A stretch of DNA of 10,266 bases from an uncultured bacterium (GTDB taxonomy: Bacteria > Patescibacteria > JAEDAM01 > Absconditabacterales > Absconditicoccaceae). The stretch covers positions 1 to 10,266 of the forward strand of contig CALFEN010000132.1 of the NCBI GenBank assembly GCA_937950065.1, in the 5' to 3' direction. Of this stretch, positions 7,081-10,266 are shown one piece after another. Positions within the stretch are counted from its first letter, which is position 1. Each line of letters starts with the position of its first letter. A program made the position numbers and the translations under genes. The notes beneath the pieces were generated by a model that was given only the letters and a program-made list of their open reading frames with translations, did not search any database and had not been told where the DNA came from.

Positions 7081-7108
7081 TTGTAAAAAGCAATAAAAGA
7101 TATATACT
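7081..7108 (+). promoter_or_regulatory. Sigma-70-like promoter upstream of the MscS gene
   Basis: TTGTAA (7081-7086) and TATACT (7103-7108) are separated by 16 bp, in the divergent spacer between the minus-strand gene and the MscS gene. A transcript would start near 7115 and include the small ORF at 7175. The region is AT-rich, so this rests on the good spacing alone. Confidence 0.35.
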
Positions 7109-7174
7109 TATTTTTTATAAAAAGTCAATAAAATAGTCTCTGGTTTATAGATATTTTTAACACAAAAAATATAA

Positions 7175-7276
7175 ATGCCTATGAAAAATTGGGAAGATAA
7201 TGCTATTGATTTTCATGAAAATTTTGTTATAAAAGTTTTATTTTATCTATTTTTTTGAGAATGGGAGACATATTAA
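7175..7276 (+). CDS. Possible 33-residue ORF overlapping the MscS start
   Basis: An ATG at 7175 opens a 33-codon frame with one TGA (Gly), ending at TAA 7274-7276, 16 bases inside the MscS gene. The product is acidic at first, then has a short hydrophobic part, V-I-K-V-L-F-Y-L-F-F. It could be an upstream ORF that couples translation to the channel gene, a remnant of an original MscS N-terminus, or chance. No family is recognised. Confidence 0.2.
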
Positions 7277-8262
7277 ATTATGAGATTTATGGAAATAGTT
7301 TGGTAAATTATTTTATAGCGATAGTGTTTTTTTTGATAATTTTATTAGGTTTCAAAATTTGAAAAAAATTGCTTGTTAATATTTTGGGCAAAAGACCTGA
7401 AAGTTATTTTAATACTTCTTTACAAAGGCAGATAAATTTATTGCCTAATTATATATTGATTTTGGTGAGTTTGTTTTTTTCTGTGAGAGTTTTGTTTTTA
7501 TCTCCTTCCGTATCAAAATTAATTAATACTATATTTTCTATATTGATATCTTTTGAAATAGTAGTTTTTAGTTCAAGGATATGAGAATATTTATTTTATA
7601 GTTATATGAGTAAAAAGGGGAAACTCGAACCTACTATAATGAATATGTTTAAAACTATAATAAACATAGTTTTGGGTGCTATATTTATAATTATAGTATT
7701 GATAAATCTTGATATAAATATCTGACCATTGATAGCTAGTTTGTGAGTAGTCTCTGTTTCGTTCGCTTTTGCTTTCAAAAGTGTGCTGGAAGATATATCT
7801 TCTGCTTTTAGTATATATATTCAAAAACCTTTTAGAATATGAGATTTTATAGTGTGAGATAAATATAGCTGAACCGTAAAAAAAATTAGCCTAAAAACTA
7901 CAATTTTGAACTCTATAGATTGACAAACTGTGATTATCCCAAATAAAGATCTTGTAAATGGAATAATAAATAACTACGGGAATATGAAAAAGAGAAGAGT
8001 GGTTTTTAATGTATTTATAAAGTATAAAACCACAAGCGTTAAAATTGAAAAAATCCCTGATATAATAAGTAAGCTTTTGGAAAAGATAACAGATGTACAA
8101 TTTGAAATCTGTTTTTGTAAGGAAATTACTTGAACGTCTTATAAATTTGAGATAATATATTTTGTATTGAGTAAAGAATATAATGTGTATGCAGAAAAAC
8201 AACAGGAGATAAATTTAAAAATAAATGATTATTTTGAAAAGAATAATATTGATATTGTATAA
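7261..8262 (+). CDS. Small-conductance mechanosensitive channel (MscS family)
   Basis: This 333-residue inner-membrane protein contains nine TGA (Gly) codons and ends at TAA. The ATG at 7261 is the first in a frame open from 7201. Hydrophobic segments lie near residues 14-33, 62-82, 85-107 and 126-148. They are followed by the pore-lining helix of the family, G-P-L-I-A-S-L-G-V then F-A-F-A-F-K-S-V-L-E-D (about 153-175). The beta domain is typical: P-F-R-I-G-D-F at 190-196, G-T-V-K-K-I-S-L-K-T-T-I-L, and G-Q-T-V-I-I-P-N-K at 221-229. Several of these invariant glycines are read from TGA. By homology, as a homoheptamer it opens under membrane tension and releases solutes on hypo-osmotic shock. 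The C-terminal domain is of the usual short MscS type. Upstream are a promoter candidate and a possible small overlapping ORF. Confidence 0.9.
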
Positions 8263-8510
8263 AAATTTTTACTATCTGTGAGTCAGGAGTTTGATGCCGT
8301 CGTTTGGTTGTATATAAATTTCTTCACAGATGATTAACGCAGTAATATAAAATATTCTTCTAATATCTTATTCTTTTTTTATTACTAGAGGTAAAATTGT
8401 ATTATAAATAATTTTACATAATCTATAATATCTTTTTTTTGTTTTGATTAAAAATATTTGATTTATAAGAGGATTTGGATATAATGTAAAGAAATTATCT
8501 TACAAATCAG
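8263..8510. other. Intergenic region between MscS and PBP genes
   Basis: These 248 bp hold no convincing gene. An 8-bp perfect inverted repeat, ATCTGTGA (8274-8281) and TCACAGAT (8324-8331), encloses 42 bases that are noticeably less AT-rich than the rest. A minus-strand frame from about 8370 to a TAG near 8272 is open for 31 codons, with no ATG, and reads like protein (I-C-E-E-I-Y-I-Q-P-N-D-G-I-K-L-L). It might be the tail of a lost gene. The right end carries the promoter candidate for the PBP gene. Confidence 0.4.
8458..8485 (+). promoter_or_regulatory. Sigma-70-like promoter for the PBP gene
   Basis: TTGATT (8458-8463), a 16-bp spacer and a perfect TATAAT (8480-8485) lie 25 bp before the ATG at 8511, giving a predicted leader of about 20 bases. 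It is the best promoter match in the window. Confidence 0.5.
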
Positions 8511-9437
8511 ATGAGACAAAAAAAAGATAAACAATCCAAAAAAATTACAAAATTTAAAATAAAAAATTTTTTATTTATTTTGATTTGCCTTATTTTTTTG
8601 GTTGTATTGGTTTATATCCTATTGCCTTACACTCTCACCGTAAGACTAAAAACAATTCCAAACTCTATTTTAATCTACGATAGAAATTGAATAGAAATAT
8701 GAGAACTCGTAATAGATAAAAAATATAGACATACAGAAACTCCATTAAACGAAATCCCGGATTTCATCACAAAATCCGTAATAACTATAGAAGACAGGTC
8801 GTTTTACCAAAACGATGGTATAGATTACAAAGCTTTGGTTAGAGCTTGATTTATAAACATTTCAAATTTTCAAAACTTGCAGTGAGCCTCTACTATAAGT
8901 TCGCAGCTTATCAGAATGAACTACTGACTAAATCAGAAAAGGACTTTTGCAAAAAAAATACAAGAATTTACTTTATCTTTGGCTTTAAACAGGAAATACT
9001 CCAAATCACAGATTCTGGAAAAATATTTAAATACTATGTATTTTGGTTATTTAAATTACTGAATCCAGAGTGCAGCTAAATATTATTTTGGCAAAGATTT
9101 AAATAATCTTACAAAATCAGAAATGATAGCTCTGCTTGTGATTCCAAAGAATCCAAGCAAATACGATCCTTACAAAAATTATGCCAATTTCAAAAAAAGA
9201 TATAATCTATTAGTTGATTATTTATACAAAAATAAAATCTTTGCTGATAATGAATACAACAGTATAAAAAGTGAGTCTTTATTGTTCAACGCTGATCACA
9301 AAAATAAACTGCCTTACGTAGTCGACGCTGTTTACTCTCATTATTTTTGACTAACCCCAATTAAATCTGATTTAGTCGTATCACCACTTGAAGTAGCATC
9401 GCTACTTCAAGCACTCAAATTAGCTATTCAAATATAA
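8511..9437 (+). CDS. pbpC: Penicillin-binding protein, N-terminal part (membrane anchor and glycosyltransferase domain)
   Basis: Read with UGA as Gly, this frame runs 308 codons to TAA 9435-9437. Residues 1-18 are basic and 19-38 form one membrane helix, so the rest lies outside the membrane. The family 51 glycosyltransferase domain is clear. I-E-D-R-S-F-Y-Q-N-D-G-I-D has the catalytic Glu94 (Asn stands where His is usual). Q-G-A-S-T-I-S-S-Q-L follows, then K-K-I-Q-E-F-T-L-S-L-A-L and Y-S-K-S-Q-I-L-E-K-Y-L-N-T-M-Y-F-G-Y-L-N-Y-G-I-Q-S-A-A. In the family this domain polymerises lipid II into glycan strands. After K-S-D (near 9366-9371) the frame loses the family pattern and stops, while the transpeptidase domain continues in the -1 frame. 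The two parts are best seen as one gene broken by a frameshift. Class: PBP1C-like rather than classical PBP1A. Confidence 0.85.
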
Positions 9438-10266
9438 CTCACAATGTGAGTGGCGTTACCACGACTGTAGATTATTCCTTGTCCCAGCAGATACAGCAGA
9501 TAGCCAATAGCACCATCAATACTCTCAAGCGAAAAAATGTAAATGATTATGGACTTATTATTATAGATAGACATACTAACGAAATTAGGGTAATGATATG
9601 ATGATTTGATTATTACAAAGATCAGGGGCAGGTAAATTCTGTGCTTGCACTTAGGCAGATGTGATCCACTCTCAAGCCTTTTACATATCTTCTTGCTTTT
9701 AAGGATAAATGACTGAATCCTGAAGATACTATTATAGATTTGCCCGTGCAGTTTAGGACTTCACAATGATATTCTTACACTCCCAAGAATTTTTCATTAA
9801 AATATAAATGAGAGGTAACCATAGCTAATGCTCTTGCTGAAAGTTTAAATGTCCCAGCAGTCAAAGTTGCGGACATGGTCGGCGTTAGTAATCTTTTGAG
9901 GTTTTATCAAAAACTTGGGATTAGCTCTCTCAATCAGCCGGTAGATTACTATGGTTTGGCACTGACTTTGTGAGTAGGGGAAGTATCTCTTTATGAGCTT
10001 ACCAGGGCTTATGGTATTTTTGCTCATCAATGAAAACTTTGTGATTTTAAATTTTTGCAATCAGAAAATGATGTTTGTAATGATATCGTAGAAGATAAAT
10101 TTATTGAAAAAATAGTTTATATTCTGACAAATAGATATTTTAAAATAAATGGGTTTCCTATAAACTGAAATTTGGATTTTCCTGATAGATATGTATTTGT
10201 CAAAACATGAACATCAAGAGAATTTGATGATAATGCCGCGATAGGATTTACAGAAAATTATATAAT
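9365..10266 (+). CDS. pbpC: Penicillin-binding protein, C-terminal part (transpeptidase domain; frameshifted, cut by window end)
   Basis: This frame is open from 9365 to the window end with UGA as Gly; no good start lies at its beginning. It begins with a Ser/Thr-rich linker, then V-T-T-T-V-D-Y-S-L-S-Q-Q (the T-T-x-D-x-x-x-Q entry to the transpeptidase domain) and G-Q-V-N-S-V-L-A-L-R-Q-M. The three active-site motifs are intact: S-T-L-K with catalytic Ser at 9665-9667 and Lys at 9674-9676, S-L-N at 9842-9850, and K-T-G-T from 10202. The glycines of G-S-T-L-K and K-T-G are TGA. Y-G-L-A-L-T-L-G-V-G-E-V and E-L-T-R-A-Y are typical of PBP1C. It would crosslink stem peptides and be the target of beta-lactams. 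The preserved motifs argue that the whole protein is still made or was broken only recently, or that the base is missing only in the assembly. Confidence 0.85.
9387..9411. repeat. Perfect 11-bp hairpin beside the PBP frame break
   Basis: CTTGAAGTAGC (9387-9397) and GCTACTTCAAG (9401-9411) are perfectly complementary around the loop ATC. In the -1 frame the hairpin encodes part of a Ser/Thr-rich linker between the two PBP domains. It starts about 15 bases after the likely point of the frame change. Confidence 0.75.

Noticed and set aside
7591..8202. Minus-strand ORFs inside the MscS gene
   Set aside because: Tyr/Ile/Phe-rich shadows of the clearly assigned MscS coding frame.
918..10266. Many short fragmented genes or widespread pseudogenes
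   Set aside because: The fragments join without any indel once TGA is read as Gly, and the joins fall on conserved glycines, so this is recoding and not gene decay. The PBP break is the only true frame change seen.
918..10266. UGA read as tryptophan (table 4)
   Set aside because: At the recoded positions the families have invariant Gly (K-T-G, D-G-N, R-I-G-D), and TGG is used for Trp in the same proteins.
1..10266. CRISPR array, tRNA genes or insertion sequence
   Set aside because: No regularly spaced repeats, no tRNA cloverleaf with a T-arm and acceptor pair, and no transposase-like frame with either genetic code were seen.

Overview
The window comes from a low-GC bacterium that reads UGA as glycine (translation table 25), as in the candidate phyla Absconditabacteria (SR1) and Gracilibacteria. 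This is visible directly. With TGA as a stop, almost every gene breaks into short fragments. With TGA read as Gly, nine long reading frames appear, and many TGA codons fall on glycines that are invariant in well-known families: the D-G-N motif of cis-prenyltransferases, P-F-R-I-G-D of MscS channels, and the G-S-T-L-K-P and K-T-G motifs of penicillin-binding proteins. All real genes in the AT-rich part end in TAA or TAG.

Layout. Positions 1-187 are very AT-rich, with no convincing gene but a long imperfect inverted repeat. Positions about 190-755 form an island of quite different composition (GC-rich, C/G-ending codons, strong Shine-Dalgarno sequence). It carries one likely small Cys-rich ORF (433-597), several hairpins and a terminator-like hairpin, and looks foreign: transferred DNA or an assembly chimera. 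Then come a secreted transglutaminase-like protein (918-2468), a TIM-barrel sugar isomerase/epimerase-like protein (2528-3334), a small unknown protein (3358-3618), an undecaprenyl-diphosphate-synthase-like cis-prenyltransferase (3731-4432), an unknown protein (4580-5179) and a phosphotransferase (APH)-fold kinase-like protein (5214-6029). A gene of unknown function lies on the minus strand (7075-6026), overlapping the kinase gene tail to tail by 4 bp. Next is an MscS-type mechanosensitive channel (7261-8262). Last is a PBP1C-like bifunctional penicillin-binding protein from 8511 to beyond the window end, whose reading frame is broken near 9365-9400.

Functional theme. The recognisable genes are mostly cell-envelope genes: a lipid-carrier synthase, a peptidoglycan glycosyltransferase/transpeptidase, an osmotic safety valve and a secreted Cys-His-Asp enzyme. 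Genes 2528-6029 all point the same way with short gaps and could form one or two transcription units. Starts in the AT-rich part generally lack a strong Shine-Dalgarno sequence. Sigma-70-like promoters of the form TTGNNN - 16 bp - TATAAT-like can be proposed before the transglutaminase, MscS and PBP genes.

Most interesting points: the glycine recoding (including tandem TGA-TGA and recoded catalytic-motif glycines), the compositionally foreign island, the PBP frame break beside a perfect 11-bp hairpin, and a cis-prenyltransferase with Gln where the metal-binding Glu is expected.
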